Positions 1 through 8,443 of a stretch of 64,000 nucleotides of DNA are shown here, one piece after another. The notes beneath the pieces are model-generated. The model saw nothing but the letters and a program-made list of their open reading frames with translations. It searched no databases and had not been told where the DNA came from. The translations under genes were made by a program, and so were the position numbers. The stretch is from Devosia equisanguinis. Its GTDB lineage: Bacteria > Pseudomonadota > Alphaproteobacteria > Rhizobiales > Devosiaceae. Location of the stretch: positions 53,454 to 117,453 of the forward strand of contig NZ_UZWD01000015.1 of the NCBI RefSeq assembly GCF_900631955.1, given 5' to 3'. The number at the start of each line of letters is the position of its first letter. The first letter of the stretch is position 1.

Positions 1-583
1 TGCCCATGGCAATGGCGAAGACGATGCGCGGATTGACACCCATGAGCTGCACCACTTCGGTCGAGTCCGAGGTGGCGCGCAGGCGGCGGCCGAGTCCGGT
101 GCCATAGAAGATGTAGCTGAGGACGCCGAGCACCACCACGGCGACGGCGAAGGTGATCAGCGGAACCACGCCAAGCGAAAGACCCAGAATATTGACCGAC
201 TGGGTTTCTATGGGGCCCAGCGACAGCTTGCGACTATCGGCGCTGAAGGCGACCAGAAGCCCGTTCTGAATGAGAATTTGCAGGCCGAAGGTGACCAGCA
301 GCGGCAGGAGGATATCGTCGCCCAGGGTGCGGTTGAGCAGATAACGCTGCAGAGCCCAGCCCAGCGCGAAGGCGAAGGGCAAAAGAATGAGCAGCGCGAT
401 CGGCAGCGGCAGGCCCAAGGCGGTGACCATGGCCAGAAGCACGAAGGCGGCCAGGACGATGAGATCGCCATGGGCCAGGTTGATGAGGCGCATGACGCCG
501 AAGATCAGGGACAGGCCCGCGGCATAGAGGGCATAGAGCCCGCCCAGCAGGACGCCTTGTACAATGGTGTTGAGGTATTCCAT
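1..583 (-). CDS. livH: Branched-chain-type ABC transporter permease LivH (partial)
   Basis: Inner-membrane permease of a Liv-type (HAAT family) ABC importer. Translation from the ATG at 583 begins MEYLNTIVQGVLLGGLYALY and continues with hydrophobic helices and the sequence GVMRLINLAHGDLI, which is typical of LivH. The 3' part of the gene runs off the left edge of the window, so roughly 190 of the usual ~290 residues are visible. It lies 2 bases after livF and is the last visible gene of the operon binding protein-livG-livF-livH; livM is presumably outside. The substrate cannot be read from the sequence. Because aromatic-catabolism genes follow, an aromatic acid or amide is as likely as an amino acid (inference). 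Confidence 0.9.
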   Translation of the reverse strand, partial: MEYLNTIVQGVLLGGLYALYAAGLSLIFGVMRLINLAHGDLIVLAAFVLLAMVTALGLPLPIALLILLPFAFALGWALQRYLLNRTLGDDILLPLLVTFGLQILIQNGLLVAFSADSRKLSLGPIETQSVNILGLSLGVVPLITFAVAVVVLGVLSYIFYGTGLGRRLRATSDSTEVVQLMGVNPRIVFAIAMG

Positions 584-585
584 CC

Positions 586-1290
586 CTAACTTCCGAAATA
601 GGCCGCGAGGATCTGCGAACGATCGAATTCATCCGCACGACCAGCCAGGCTGACCTTGCCCTCGAGGAAACAATAAATGCGGTCGGCAGCGCTCAAGGCA
701 GCGTTGAGGTCCTGCTCGACGATGACGATGGTGGTGCCGCGCTTCTTGATCTCGGCGATGGCGGCATAGACGTCCTTGACGGCGGCGGGCGAGAGGCCAA
801 GGCTGATCTCGTCGCACAAGAGAACGCGCGGATTGGAGATCAGCGCCCGGCCGATAGCCACCATCTGCTGCTGCCCGCCCGAAAGGGTGGGGGCCAGCTG
901 ATCGGCGCGTTCGCGCAATATGGGGAAGAGATCGCAGATGGTCTCGTAGTTCCAGCCGCGATCGCCGCTCTTGCCGTTTTCACCCATGCGCAGATTGTCG
1001 CCAACCGACATGGACGGGAAAAGCCGGCGCCCTTCGGGCACGAGGGCAATGCCGGATTTCACCATGTCGAAGGCGGGCTTGCCGCCAACCGGCTTGCCAT
1101 CGAGCAGAATGCCGTCGGGCCGGCTTTTGACCAGGCCGGAAAGCGCCTTGAGGAAAGACGATTTGCCGGCGCCATTGGCACCGATAATGGCGACGGTCTC
1201 GCCTTCATTGACGTGAAAATCCACGCCGAACACGGCCTGGAAGTCGCCATAAAAGACTTCCAGGTTCTTGGTCTCGAGCAAGGCCATCAT
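586..1290 (-). CDS. livF: Branched-chain-type ABC transporter ATP-binding protein LivF
   Basis: Cytoplasmic ATPase of the Liv-type importer, 234 residues, the usual length for LivF. Visible motifs are Walker A GANGAGKSS (about residues 37-45), the ABC signature LSGGQQQ (136-142) and Walker B VLLCDE (156-161). The start overlaps the livG stop by four bases (ATGA), a sign of translational coupling; a second ATG follows directly. The signature is intact here, unlike in its partner LivG. Confidence 0.95.
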   Translation of the reverse strand: MMALLETKNLEVFYGDFQAVFGVDFHVNEGETVAIIGANGAGKSSFLKALSGLVKSRPDGILLDGKPVGGKPAFDMVKSGIALVPEGRRLFPSMSVGDNLRMGENGKSGDRGWNYETICDLFPILRERADQLAPTLSGGQQQMVAIGRALISNPRVLLCDEISLGLSPAAVKDVYAAIAEIKKRGTTIVIVEQDLNAALSAADRIYCFLEGKVSLAGRADEFDRSQILAAYFGS

Positions 1291-2015
1291 GCTGCGACCT
1301 CGTCATCGATGCCGAGATAGGACCGGCGGACCTGAGGATCGGCCATGACGGCGTGGGGCTCGCCGTCGGCGATCTTGCGGCCGAATTCCAGGACCATGAG
1401 ACGGGAGACCACCGACATGAGCGCGTGCACGACGTGCTCGATCCAGACGATGGTGACGCCCTGCTGGTTGACCTGCTTGATGAACTCGACGAGTTCGTGG
1501 CACTCGGCCTCGGTGAGGCCGCCGGCGATTTCGTCGAGCAGCACGATATTGGGCTCGGTGGCCAAAGCGCGCGCCATTTCCAGACGCTTGCGGTTGAGTA
1601 GCGTGAGCTTGCCAGCCAGGGTATTGGCGTGCGGCGCAAGGCCCGTGCGCTCCAGAATGGAGCCGCAGAGTTCGTTGGCGCCGCGGTGGCCATGCTCGCG
1701 GCCATATTCGGCGGCGACCAGAAGGTTCTCGAAGACGGTCAGGCTCTCAAAAGGTCGCGGGATCTGGAAAGACCGCCCAATGCCCGCCACGCAGCGATTG
1801 CGCAGCGACACATTGGTGACGTCCTTTCCAGCCAGGGTCACCGTACCGGCATCGGGGGTGATGACGCCGGTAATGAGGTTGAACAGGCTCGACTTGCCGG
1901 CGCCATTGGCGCCGATTATGCCGAGGGCTTCTCCGTGGGCCACTTCGAGGTCGATATTATCGGCCACGACAACAGCGCCAAAGCGCTTGGATACGCCGGC
2001 AAGTCTCAGGATCAT
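1287..2015 (-). CDS. livG: Branched-chain-type ABC transporter ATP-binding protein LivG
   Basis: Second ATPase of the Liv-type importer, 242 residues. Walker A is GANGAGKSS (35-43) and Walker B IVLLDE (157-162). The place where LivG normally has an LSxGQ-type signature instead reads KLTLLNRKRLEMARAL (about 136-151), so the canonical signature is degenerate. The gene begins 4 bases after the binding-protein stop and overlaps livF by four bases. Assignment to LivG rather than LivF rests on gene order and length. Confidence 0.92.
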   Translation of the reverse strand: MILRLAGVSKRFGAVVVADNIDLEVAHGEALGIIGANGAGKSSLFNLITGVITPDAGTVTLAGKDVTNVSLRNRCVAGIGRSFQIPRPFESLTVFENLLVAAEYGREHGHRGANELCGSILERTGLAPHANTLAGKLTLLNRKRLEMARALATEPNIVLLDEIAGGLTEAECHELVEFIKQVNQQGVTIVWIEHVVHALMSVVSRLMVLEFGRKIADGEPHAVMADPQVRRSYLGIDDEVAA

Positions 2016-2019
2016 TTGA

Positions 2020-3330
2020 CTACTCGATAGCTTCCATCTTGCCGCCCAGCGGAATTTCCGGATGGGCAGCGTTTTCGACGATCACCAGCTCGAAGCTGCC
2101 ATCGTCCTGAATGCGCCACTGGCCACCGACCAGCGGGGTCTTGGAGACGTTGGCGGCAACCACGGGCGGCAGGCCTTCCTGGCCGAACTGGACATGGCCA
2201 ACGATGGTGTCGAGGTTGATCGCCGCAATGGATTCAGCCAGCGAATCCGGATCGAAGGGATCGTCGGCGCGCTTGATGGAGTCGATCGCAACCTCGAACA
2301 GGCCATGGGCAAAGCCGATCGGCTGGGTCCAGGGACGACCGGTGGCGGCGGTGAAGCCTTCAGCCAATTCGCCCGCACTCTGGCCAGTCAGCGAGGACTT
2401 GAAGGGGTGCGAGGCCGACCACCACACTTCGCTCGACAGGTTGTTGCCGATGGGGCCAAGGGCTTCCACGGCGATCGGGAACAGGATGGCCTTGGCGACC
2501 GACACCACCTTGGGCTTGAAACCCTGCTGGTTGGCCTGGGTCCAGAAGGTGGTCAGATCGGGCGGGATGACCACGCCGGTGACGATCTCGGCATTGGCAG
2601 CCTTGAACGCATTGATCTGGGCGGTGAAGTCGTCCGACAGGTTCTGGAAGCGACCCGGATCGGTGACGGTGTAACCACCGGCGGCCAGAGCCGGGGGAAG
2701 ACCGACATCGGGATTGCCCCAGGCATTGCCGTCGGCGTCGTTGGGGAACAGGCCACCGACCTGCTTGTTGGTCTCGAGCTGGTTCCACATGCCCTGATAG
2801 GTGGCAATGACGTCTTCGAGGCCCCAGAAGAAATGGTAGGTGTAGTCAAAGGATTCCCATGTGGACGGATCGCCCGGATTGGCCTGGCGCTCGATGAACC
2901 ACGGCTGCCACGGCGCGGCGGTGGAAATGCAGGGGATGCCTTCGATTTCGCACTGGGCCGAAACCGGATTGGTGGTTTCGGGCGTGGAGGCCACCACGAT
3001 CAGCTGCACTTCGTCGTCGACGATCAGCTGGCGGGCCACTTCGGCGGCGCGATTGGGATTGGACTGGCTGTCGCGAACGATGATCTCGACATTGACCGGG
3101 CCATTGGCGGTCTCGATGCTGCCACCAAGAATGTCATAGACCTGCTTGATGACGAAATCGTCGGCTTCGGCAAAGGCGGCGAGCGGGCCGGTCTGGGGCG
3201 TCACATAACCGATCTTGATGGTTTCGCCTTGCGCCATGACGGCCGGAGACATGGCGAGTACGGCCAGCGCCGAGGTCGCCCCCAAGAAGATGCGCCGGCT
3301 GACCGGCATAAACTTGGTGGATTTGGACAT
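2020..3330 (-). CDS. Tat-exported substrate-binding protein of Liv-type ABC transporter
   Basis: Periplasmic binding protein (Peripla_BP_6/LivJ-like fold), 436 residues, first gene of the transporter operon. The N-terminus carries SRRIFLGATSALAVLA, a twin-arginine signal with RR and a following hydrophobic stretch, and a probable cleavage site after VMAQG. The mature protein starts ETIKIGYVTPQTGPLAAFAE, typical of the family. Tat export suggests folding in the cytoplasm before transport. The promoter region carries the two-turn direct repeat described at 3434-3462, so it is probably controlled by an AraC-type protein; an AraC gene lies just upstream in the same orientation. The ligand is unknown; an aromatic compound fits the neighbourhood. 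Confidence 0.9.
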   Translation of the reverse strand: MSKSTKFMPVSRRIFLGATSALAVLAMSPAVMAQGETIKIGYVTPQTGPLAAFAEADDFVIKQVYDILGGSIETANGPVNVEIIVRDSQSNPNRAAEVARQLIVDDEVQLIVVASTPETTNPVSAQCEIEGIPCISTAAPWQPWFIERQANPGDPSTWESFDYTYHFFWGLEDVIATYQGMWNQLETNKQVGGLFPNDADGNAWGNPDVGLPPALAAGGYTVTDPGRFQNLSDDFTAQINAFKAANAEIVTGVVIPPDLTTFWTQANQQGFKPKVVSVAKAILFPIAVEALGPIGNNLSSEVWWSASHPFKSSLTGQSAGELAEGFTAATGRPWTQPIGFAHGLFEVAIDSIKRADDPFDPDSLAESIAAINLDTIVGHVQFGQEGLPPVVAANVSKTPLVGGQWRIQDDGSFELVIVENAAHPEIPLGGKMEAIE

Positions 3331-3433
3331 TACTTCTCCCTCCGATGAACCTTGCGATGGCCTGCCCCGTAAAGGGACAGGCCGGGTTATTTTTATTCGC
3401 GAAAGTCAGACTAGGGATGCGGAAGCGGTTATT

Positions 3434-3462
3434 CCTGCAAGCGGCAGCGCCGATCTTGCACG
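3434..3462 (-). promoter_or_regulatory. Two-turn direct repeat, candidate AraC-type operator
   Basis: On the plus strand cctgcaag (3434-3441) and cttgcacg (3455-3462) are direct repeats exactly 21 bases apart. Read toward the gene they are CGTGCAAG and CTTGCAGG. A CCTAG box (plus strand ctagg, 3411-3415) follows after 18 bases. The same arrangement occurs before hqdA and irr, and the repeat alone before the cytochrome gene. The lead comes from pattern comparison only. Confidence 0.5.
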
Positions 3463-3468
3463 AAACGA

Positions 3469-4377
3469 TCAGTTCCGCTTCGAGCGCCGGTAGGCTGCAG
3501 GCGTGGTTCCGCAGTGACGGCGGAACAGACGGGTCAGATGCTCCTGATGGGCGAAGCCGCATTCATAAGCGATCTCGGCAATCGACATGCTGGTCTTTTC
3601 CAGCAGGCGGCGGGCCTTGTCGACGCGCAGATTGATGAGATAGCGATGCGGCGGCATGCCCAGTTCGGTGCGGAAGATGCGCGCGATATGGCTGGGGCTG
3701 CGATTGGTCGCCTGGGCGATATCGGCAAGGTTGATGGCCTCGTCGATATTGGCGGTCATGTAGTCCACCGCGTCCGAGAGCGTCGGCGACAGGCTTGCGG
3801 CTCCCGACACCCGGCCGCCGCCCTTGAGCTTGGCCTTGGAATAGCCGCGGATCAGTTGGGCCGCGATGGTGCGCGATAGGTAGTCGGTGAACATGGAGGA
3901 GCCGATGCTCTCATCTTCCACCGCATAGGCGGAAGCATCGATCAGGGCATGCAGGGCCTTGTCGGTCTCCACGATGCTGCTGGGGATTTCGAGCTTGGCG
4001 GGGTCGCCATCGACCATTTCGAGGGCGACTTCCTCGATGATGGCGCGGCGCACATAGACATGCACCGTTTCGATGGAGCCGGTGAGGTTGATGCCGAAAT
4101 CGACACCCGGCGAGATGATGTGGATGCCACCGGCAGGCACCACACGCTTGCCGATGCGGCGGTCGCATAGGCTTTCCACCTGCACGGGGCCGTCGCGATG
4201 CAGGACCAGAAGATGGTCCCGCGAGGATTGGAACACACCCTGGAAGGGGGTCTCCCGTTGCACGGACGCGAACATGGATGTCCAGTCGCGTCCGTCACTA
4301 TTGGCTTTGATCCTGGCGCTTGGTTGCGCCAGCATGCCATGCGTTTCGTCTATGCCGAAGGGGCGTCGAGCATACAT
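3469..4377 (-). CDS. AraC-family transcriptional regulator (paralogue 1)
   Basis: DNA-binding regulator of 302 residues with a C-terminal AraC double helix-turn-helix: first helix pair around LADIAQATNRSPSHIARIF, second around SIAEIAYECGFAHQEHLTRL. The N-terminal half (about 1-190) should bind the inducer. The ATG at 4377 is preferred because GGGAG lies about ten bases upstream; a longer open frame to 4533 would overlap pcaF. The N-terminus RRPFGIDETHGMLA is nearly the same as in the regulator at 23.2 kb (KRPFGVAETHGMLA), and the recognition helices are also very alike, so the two are paralogues and may share operators. It precedes the Liv binding-protein gene by 138 bases. Confidence 0.9.
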   Translation of the reverse strand: MYARRPFGIDETHGMLAQPSARIKANSDGRDWTSMFASVQRETPFQGVFQSSRDHLLVLHRDGPVQVESLCDRRIGKRVVPAGGIHIISPGVDFGINLTGSIETVHVYVRRAIIEEVALEMVDGDPAKLEIPSSIVETDKALHALIDASAYAVEDESIGSSMFTDYLSRTIAAQLIRGYSKAKLKGGGRVSGAASLSPTLSDAVDYMTANIDEAINLADIAQATNRSPSHIARIFRTELGMPPHRYLINLRVDKARRLLEKTSMSIAEIAYECGFAHQEHLTRLFRRHCGTTPAAYRRSKRN

Positions 4378-4484
4378 TTCTTCTCTCCCACTTGCGCTTT
4401 CCGGCTCTTTATCGGCCGCTTGAAAGCGCGTGCCTCGGTGATCGAGGACTTTGTTGTGGCGGTTATCCCCGCCGATGAACTCTC

Positions 4485-5687
4485 CTAAACTCGCTCCAGA
4501 CCGACAGCGATGCCCTGGCCGACACCGATGCACATGGTGGCCAAGCCATAGCGCTCGCCCGTGATCGACAGTTCCAGCGCCGCTGTCCCGGTAATGCGCG
4601 CGCCGCTCATGCCAAGCGGATGGCCGAGGGCAATGGCGCCGCCATTGCGGTTGACCTGCGGCGCATCCTCGGCCAGCCCGAGATCGCGCAATACCGCAAT
4701 GCCCTGGCTCGCAAAGGCCTCGTTGAGTTCGATGACACCGAACGCACTGGGGGTGAGGCCGAGACGGGCGCAGAGTTTCTTGGTGGCGGGGGCCGGCCCC
4801 ATGCCCATGATGCGGGGCGGGACACCGGCGGTGGCGCCGCCGAGAATGCGGGCGATTGGGGTCAGCCCGTATTTTCTGGCAGCGGCTTCCGACGCGATGA
4901 TCAGCGCGGCGGCGCCGTCATTGACGCCGGAAGCATTGCCGGCTGTGACCGTTCCATTGGGGAAGAGCGGGCGCAGCTTGGCAAGGGTTTCAACCGTGGT
5001 GCCGGCGCGCGGATGCTCGTCCTTGTCGACGATAACGGCATCGCCCTTTTTCTGGGGGATGGTGACCGGCACGATTTCGCGGGCCAGGCGACCGCTGGCC
5101 TGGGCGGCGACGGCCTTGTCCTGGCTGCGCACGGCGAATTCGTCCTGGGCCTGGCGCGAAACGCCGAACTCCTGGGCGACGTTCTCGCCGGTCTCGGGCA
5201 TGGAATCGACGCCGTATTGCGCCTTCATCTGCGGATTGACGAAGCGCCAGCCAATGGTGGTGTCGTAAATCTCGGCATTGCGCGAAAAGGCGCTGTCGGC
5301 CTTGGGCAGGACGAAGGGCGCCCGCGACATGGATTCAGTGCCGCCGGCAATCATCAGCTCGGCCTCGCCGGCCTTGATGGCGCGCGCGGCAGCGATGACC
5401 GCATCCATGCCGGAGCCGCAGAGACGATTGATGGTGGTACCGGTGACGCCCACCGGCAGGCCGGCCAGCAACAGGCTCATGCGGGCGACATTGCGATTGT
5501 CCTCGCCGGCCTGATTGGCATTGCCGAAGATGACGTCGTCGACGGCATCCCAGTCCACACCGGCGGCTTCGGCCATCAGGGCCTTGAGCGGAATGGCGCC
5601 GAGATCGTCGGGGCGGACAGCCGAGAGGCTGCCGCCGAACCGGCCGATGGGTGTCCGCTTATAGGCGCAGATAAAGGCTTCAGCCAT
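4485..5687 (-). CDS. pcaF: 3-oxoadipyl-CoA thiolase PcaF
   Basis: Last step of the 3-oxoadipate pathway: thiolytic cleavage of 3-oxoadipyl-CoA to succinyl-CoA and acetyl-CoA. The 400-residue protein matches the PcaF length. It shows the acyl-enzyme cysteine C90 in NRLCGSGMDA, H356 in IALGHPLG and C386 in MCIGVGQG. The N-terminus MAEAFICAYKRTPIGRFGGS is characteristic of PcaF. It directly abuts the pcaJ stop codon, so pcaI-pcaJ-pcaF form one unit. It completes both protocatechuate and hydroquinone degradation; only the hydroquinone branch is encoded nearby. Confidence 0.95.
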   Translation of the reverse strand: MAEAFICAYKRTPIGRFGGSLSAVRPDDLGAIPLKALMAEAAGVDWDAVDDVIFGNANQAGEDNRNVARMSLLLAGLPVGVTGTTINRLCGSGMDAVIAAARAIKAGEAELMIAGGTESMSRAPFVLPKADSAFSRNAEIYDTTIGWRFVNPQMKAQYGVDSMPETGENVAQEFGVSRQAQDEFAVRSQDKAVAAQASGRLAREIVPVTIPQKKGDAVIVDKDEHPRAGTTVETLAKLRPLFPNGTVTAGNASGVNDGAAALIIASEAAARKYGLTPIARILGGATAGVPPRIMGMGPAPATKKLCARLGLTPSAFGVIELNEAFASQGIAVLRDLGLAEDAPQVNRNGGAIALGHPLGMSGARITGTAALELSITGERYGLATMCIGVGQGIAVGLERV

Positions 5688-6470
5688 TTATGCGGCCCTC
5701 TTGGTGCCATTGTGGGCGGCAGTGGTGCGCGCCTGCAGATCGCGCAGCGTACCAAGCTCTTCGGCGGTCGGCACGGGGGTTTCTTCGAGATCGTCGGCGA
5801 AGCGCACTTTCCAGCCGCAGGTTTCCTGCACCATGTCGCGGGTGACGCCGCGATGCAGCGAGCGCACGACGAATTCCTTGGTCTCGTGGTCGGGGCGCCA
5901 GATGGCCAGATCGGTGATCAGCAGCGTCGGCCCCTTGGTCTTGAGACCCAGGCGCTGGCGGTGGTCACCGCCTTCGCCATGGCCGAACGAGGTATAGAAA
6001 TCGATCTTGTCGACCATCGAGCGGGTCGCCTGCTTGAGGGTGATGTAGATCTCGCCGCAGGAGGTGGCGATCTCCGGCGCACCGCCGCCGCCAGGCAGAC
6101 GCACCTTGGGCTGGTTGTAATCGCCGATGACGGTGGTGTTGATATTGCCGAAACGGTCGAGCTGCGCCGCGCCGAGGAAGCCGATGGAAATGCGGCCACC
6201 CATCAGCCAGTAGCGGAACATCTCGGGCACGGCGACGGTGCAGAGCGCGGTCTCGCACAATTCGCCATCGCCGATGGAGAGCGGCAGGACATCGGGCGCG
6301 GTGCCGATAGTGCCGCTTTCATAGATGAGGGTGATGTCGGGCGCGTGGGTGAGACGGGCGACATTGCAGGCAGCAGAGGGCGCACCGATGCCGACAAAGC
6401 AGACATCGTCATTGCTCAGCTGGCGCGCTGCCGCAATGGTCATCATCTCGTTGGGCGTGAAGTCGGTCAT
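5688..6470 (-). CDS. pcaJ: 3-oxoadipate CoA-transferase subunit B PcaJ
   Basis: Beta subunit of succinyl-CoA:3-oxoadipate CoA-transferase, which activates 3-oxoadipate with CoA from succinyl-CoA. It has 260 residues. The catalytic glutamate of family I CoA-transferases is visible as E51 in LIYESGTIG, which argues against the hydrolase-like IpdAB group that lacks it. The glycine-rich LPGGGGAPEIATSCGE follows around residue 125. It overlaps pcaI by four bases (ATGA) and touches pcaF. Confidence 0.93.
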   Translation of the reverse strand: MTDFTPNEMMTIAAARQLSNDDVCFVGIGAPSAACNVARLTHAPDITLIYESGTIGTAPDVLPLSIGDGELCETALCTVAVPEMFRYWLMGGRISIGFLGAAQLDRFGNINTTVIGDYNQPKVRLPGGGGAPEIATSCGEIYITLKQATRSMVDKIDFYTSFGHGEGGDHRQRLGLKTKGPTLLITDLAIWRPDHETKEFVVRSLHRGVTRDMVQETCGWKVRFADDLEETPVPTAEELGTLRDLQARTTAAHNGTKRAA

Positions 6471-7318
6471 ACGCGCAAATCCCTTACTCGGTCGGCAAAT
6501 GCCTCGGGGGTGGCCTCGAGCACGTTCTGCTTGATCCAGCCGGCGAACAGCTCACGATCGGAGGAAATCTTGTCCCATTCGAGATAGGTGGCGTTGTCGC
6601 GCTGGTAATAGCCATGGGTATAGGAGGGATGCGCCCCACCCGGCACCACGGCGATGGCATCGACCGTCCAATGCGGCAGGATGCAGAGATTGGGATGCAG
6701 GCCCTTGAAGCTGGGCACCACTTCCTCGACCGTGACCACGACGCGCTTGGCGGCGAGGGCGGCTTCCTTCTGCACGCCGATAATGCCTTCGATCAGGATA
6801 TCGCCCTTCTCGCTGGCCTTCTGGGCATGGATGAAGGTGACATCGGGATGATGGGCCGGCACCGCTGCCAGCTGCTCGCCGGTAAAGGGGCAGGTCATCA
6901 TCTTGATGTTGGGATTGACCTTGGGCAGATCGGCACCCTTGTATCCACGGAACAGGGCCAGCGGCAGGCCGGAGGCGCCGGCCTCATAGGCCTGGGCCAT
7001 GGCCGAATGGGAATGCTCCACCGTCTCGATGCCGCGCGGAAAGGCGTTCTCGATGGCATCGCGCATGCGACGCAACAGCCCCACACCGGGATTGCCGGCA
7101 TAGGAGAAGATCACCTTCTTGGCCATACCCATGCCGATCATCTGGTCATAGATGATGTCGGGGGTCATGCGGATCAGGGTGAGATCCTTGAAGCCTTGGC
7201 GGATCGCCTCATGGGCCGCCGCATGGGGGATGAGATGGGTGAAGCCTTCAAAGGCCACCGCATCGCCATTGTTCAGATTTTCTCCCACCGCCTGGCTGAG
7301 CGGCACAAATTTGCTCAT
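6467..7318 (-). CDS. pcaI: 3-oxoadipate CoA-transferase subunit A PcaI
   Basis: Alpha subunit of 3-oxoadipate CoA-transferase, 283 residues from the ATG at 7318 (MSKFVPLSQAVGENLNNGD). A longer open frame runs upstream through the promoter region and into pcaQ antisense and is not used. The protein carries the GDAVAFEGFTHLIPHAAAHE segment of the subunit A fold. The ribosome binding site is weak. First gene of pcaIJF, divergent from pcaQ across a 97-base control region, so it is probably PcaQ-dependent. Confidence 0.92.
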   Translation of the reverse strand: MSKFVPLSQAVGENLNNGDAVAFEGFTHLIPHAAAHEAIRQGFKDLTLIRMTPDIIYDQMIGMGMAKKVIFSYAGNPGVGLLRRMRDAIENAFPRGIETVEHSHSAMAQAYEAGASGLPLALFRGYKGADLPKVNPNIKMMTCPFTGEQLAAVPAHHPDVTFIHAQKASEKGDILIEGIIGVQKEAALAAKRVVVTVEEVVPSFKGLHPNLCILPHWTVDAIAVVPGGAHPSYTHGYYQRDNATYLEWDKISSDRELFAGWIKQNVLEATPEAFADRVRDLRV

Positions 7319-7355
7319 CGTCTTGTTTCTTTTGCCATAACTAATAGCTGTATAT

Positions 7356-7374
7356 TGCCCATTGAAACTGGGCA
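7356..7374. promoter_or_regulatory. Inverted repeat between pcaI and pcaQ, candidate PcaQ operator
   Basis: TGCCCA (7356-7361) and TGGGCA (7369-7374) form a perfect inverted repeat with a 7-base spacer, in the AT-rich 97-base gap between the divergent pcaI and pcaQ genes. LysR regulators usually bind such sites between themselves and their target. That it binds PcaQ is inference. Confidence 0.5.
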
Positions 7375-7415
7375 GTAAAATGATAATTTTGCCCTGATAT
7401 ATAACTCTGGATGAT

Positions 7416-8354
7416 ATGATGGCGACCAGCCTCCTCGACCCGCGTATCAAGTTGCGGCACATCAGCTGCTTTTTGGAAGTCAACCGGCAGCGCGGCGTGG
7501 TGCCGGCGAGCCAGGCGCTGGGGCTCAGCCAGCCGGCGGTGTCCAAATCCATCGCCGAGCTCGAGGACCTGCTGCAGACCGCCCTGTTCGACCGCTCCGG
7601 GCGAAAGCTGGTGCTGACCCGGCAGGGCGAGATTTTCGCCCGCCATGCCATGGCGGCGGCTGCGGCGATCCGCGAGGGGATCGAGAGCATGGACCTCAAC
7701 CGGTCCAGCCACACCGTGGTGCGTCTGGGCGCGTTGCCGACCGTGGAAGTGGAGGTGGTGCCGCGCGCCGTGGAGCGCTTCATGCACACCCCCTTTGCCT
7801 GCCGGGTGCATGTGGAAAGCGGCCCCAGCGGCCACATGCTGGCCATGCTGCGCGATGGCAATCTCGACTTCATCGTCGGGCGCCTGGCCAGTCCCGAGGT
7901 GATGAACGGATTGATCTTCGAGCATCTTTATTCCGAACAACTCACCTTTGCGGTGCGCCCGAGCCATCCTTTGGCAAGCAAGCCGACGCTGAGCTATCGC
8001 GAGCTTGAGCCTTATCCGATGCTGTTGCCACCGGCCAATGCCATCATCCGGCCGATCGTGGATTCGCTGTTCATCGCTGGAGGCGCCGGCCGGTTCCGCT
8101 ATGAGATCGAGACGGTGTCAAACGGCTTTGCCCGCGCCTATGCGCTTGAGAACGACGCCATCTGGACGATTTCGCGCAGCGTCGTCGCCCATGACCTGGA
8201 GATCGGGCAATTGGTGGCGCTGGCGCTCGACACCAGCGCCAGTCATGGGCCGGTGGGCATCACCATGCGCAGCAATGAACAGTTGAGCGTGGTCACCAGC
8301 GCTTTGCTCGACGCCGTGCGCGAAGCGGCGGCGGAGGTGGCAGCGCGGGGCTGA
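7416..8354 (+). CDS. pcaQ: LysR-family regulator PcaQ
   Basis: LysR-type activator of 312 residues. The N-terminal winged helix-turn-helix reads LRHISCFLEVNRQRGVVPAS then LSQPAVSKSIAELEDLL. The effector domain (about 95-300) starts VVRLGALPTVEVEVVPRAVE, typical of PcaQ, which in rhizobia senses 3-carboxymuconate or 3-oxoadipate-type intermediates and switches on pca genes. The start is ATGATG at 7416 or 7419. It is divergent from pcaIJF, the standard PcaQ context, although pcaDCHGB are absent here. Confidence 0.9.
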   Translation: MMATSLLDPRIKLRHISCFLEVNRQRGVVPASQALGLSQPAVSKSIAELEDLLQTALFDRSGRKLVLTRQGEIFARHAMAAAAAIREGIESMDLNRSSHTVVRLGALPTVEVEVVPRAVERFMHTPFACRVHVESGPSGHMLAMLRDGNLDFIVGRLASPEVMNGLIFEHLYSEQLTFAVRPSHPLASKPTLSYRELEPYPMLLPPANAIIRPIVDSLFIAGGAGRFRYEIETVSNGFARAYALENDAIWTISRSVVAHDLEIGQLVALALDTSASHGPVGITMRSNEQLSVVTSALLDAVREAAAEVAARG

Positions 8355-8408
8355 CGCGCAGGGGCACGGAAGAGCCCCCCTCTCCGGCCTTCGCTGCGCT
8401 GCGGCCAT

Positions 8409-8427
8409 CTCTCCCCGAGAGGGAGAG
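8409..8427. terminator. Hairpin between convergent pcaQ and the CobS-like gene
   Basis: CTCTCCC (8409-8415) and GGGAGAG (8421-8427) pair around a 5-base loop in the 89-base gap between two convergent genes. There is no long T-run, so it could equally be a short copy of the palindromic dispersed repeats seen elsewhere in this window. Confidence 0.4.
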
Positions 8428-8443
8428 GAAAGAGGGAAGAGAG

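Noticed and set aside
2062..3348. Long open frame on the plus strand over the Liv binding-protein gene
   Set aside because: It is antisense to a clear family member and arises from GC-rich codon bias; low-complexity Gly/Asp-rich product.
4620..6587. 655-codon open frame antisense to pcaF and pcaJ
   Set aside because: It spans two well-recognised genes on the other strand and has no domain or ribosome binding site.
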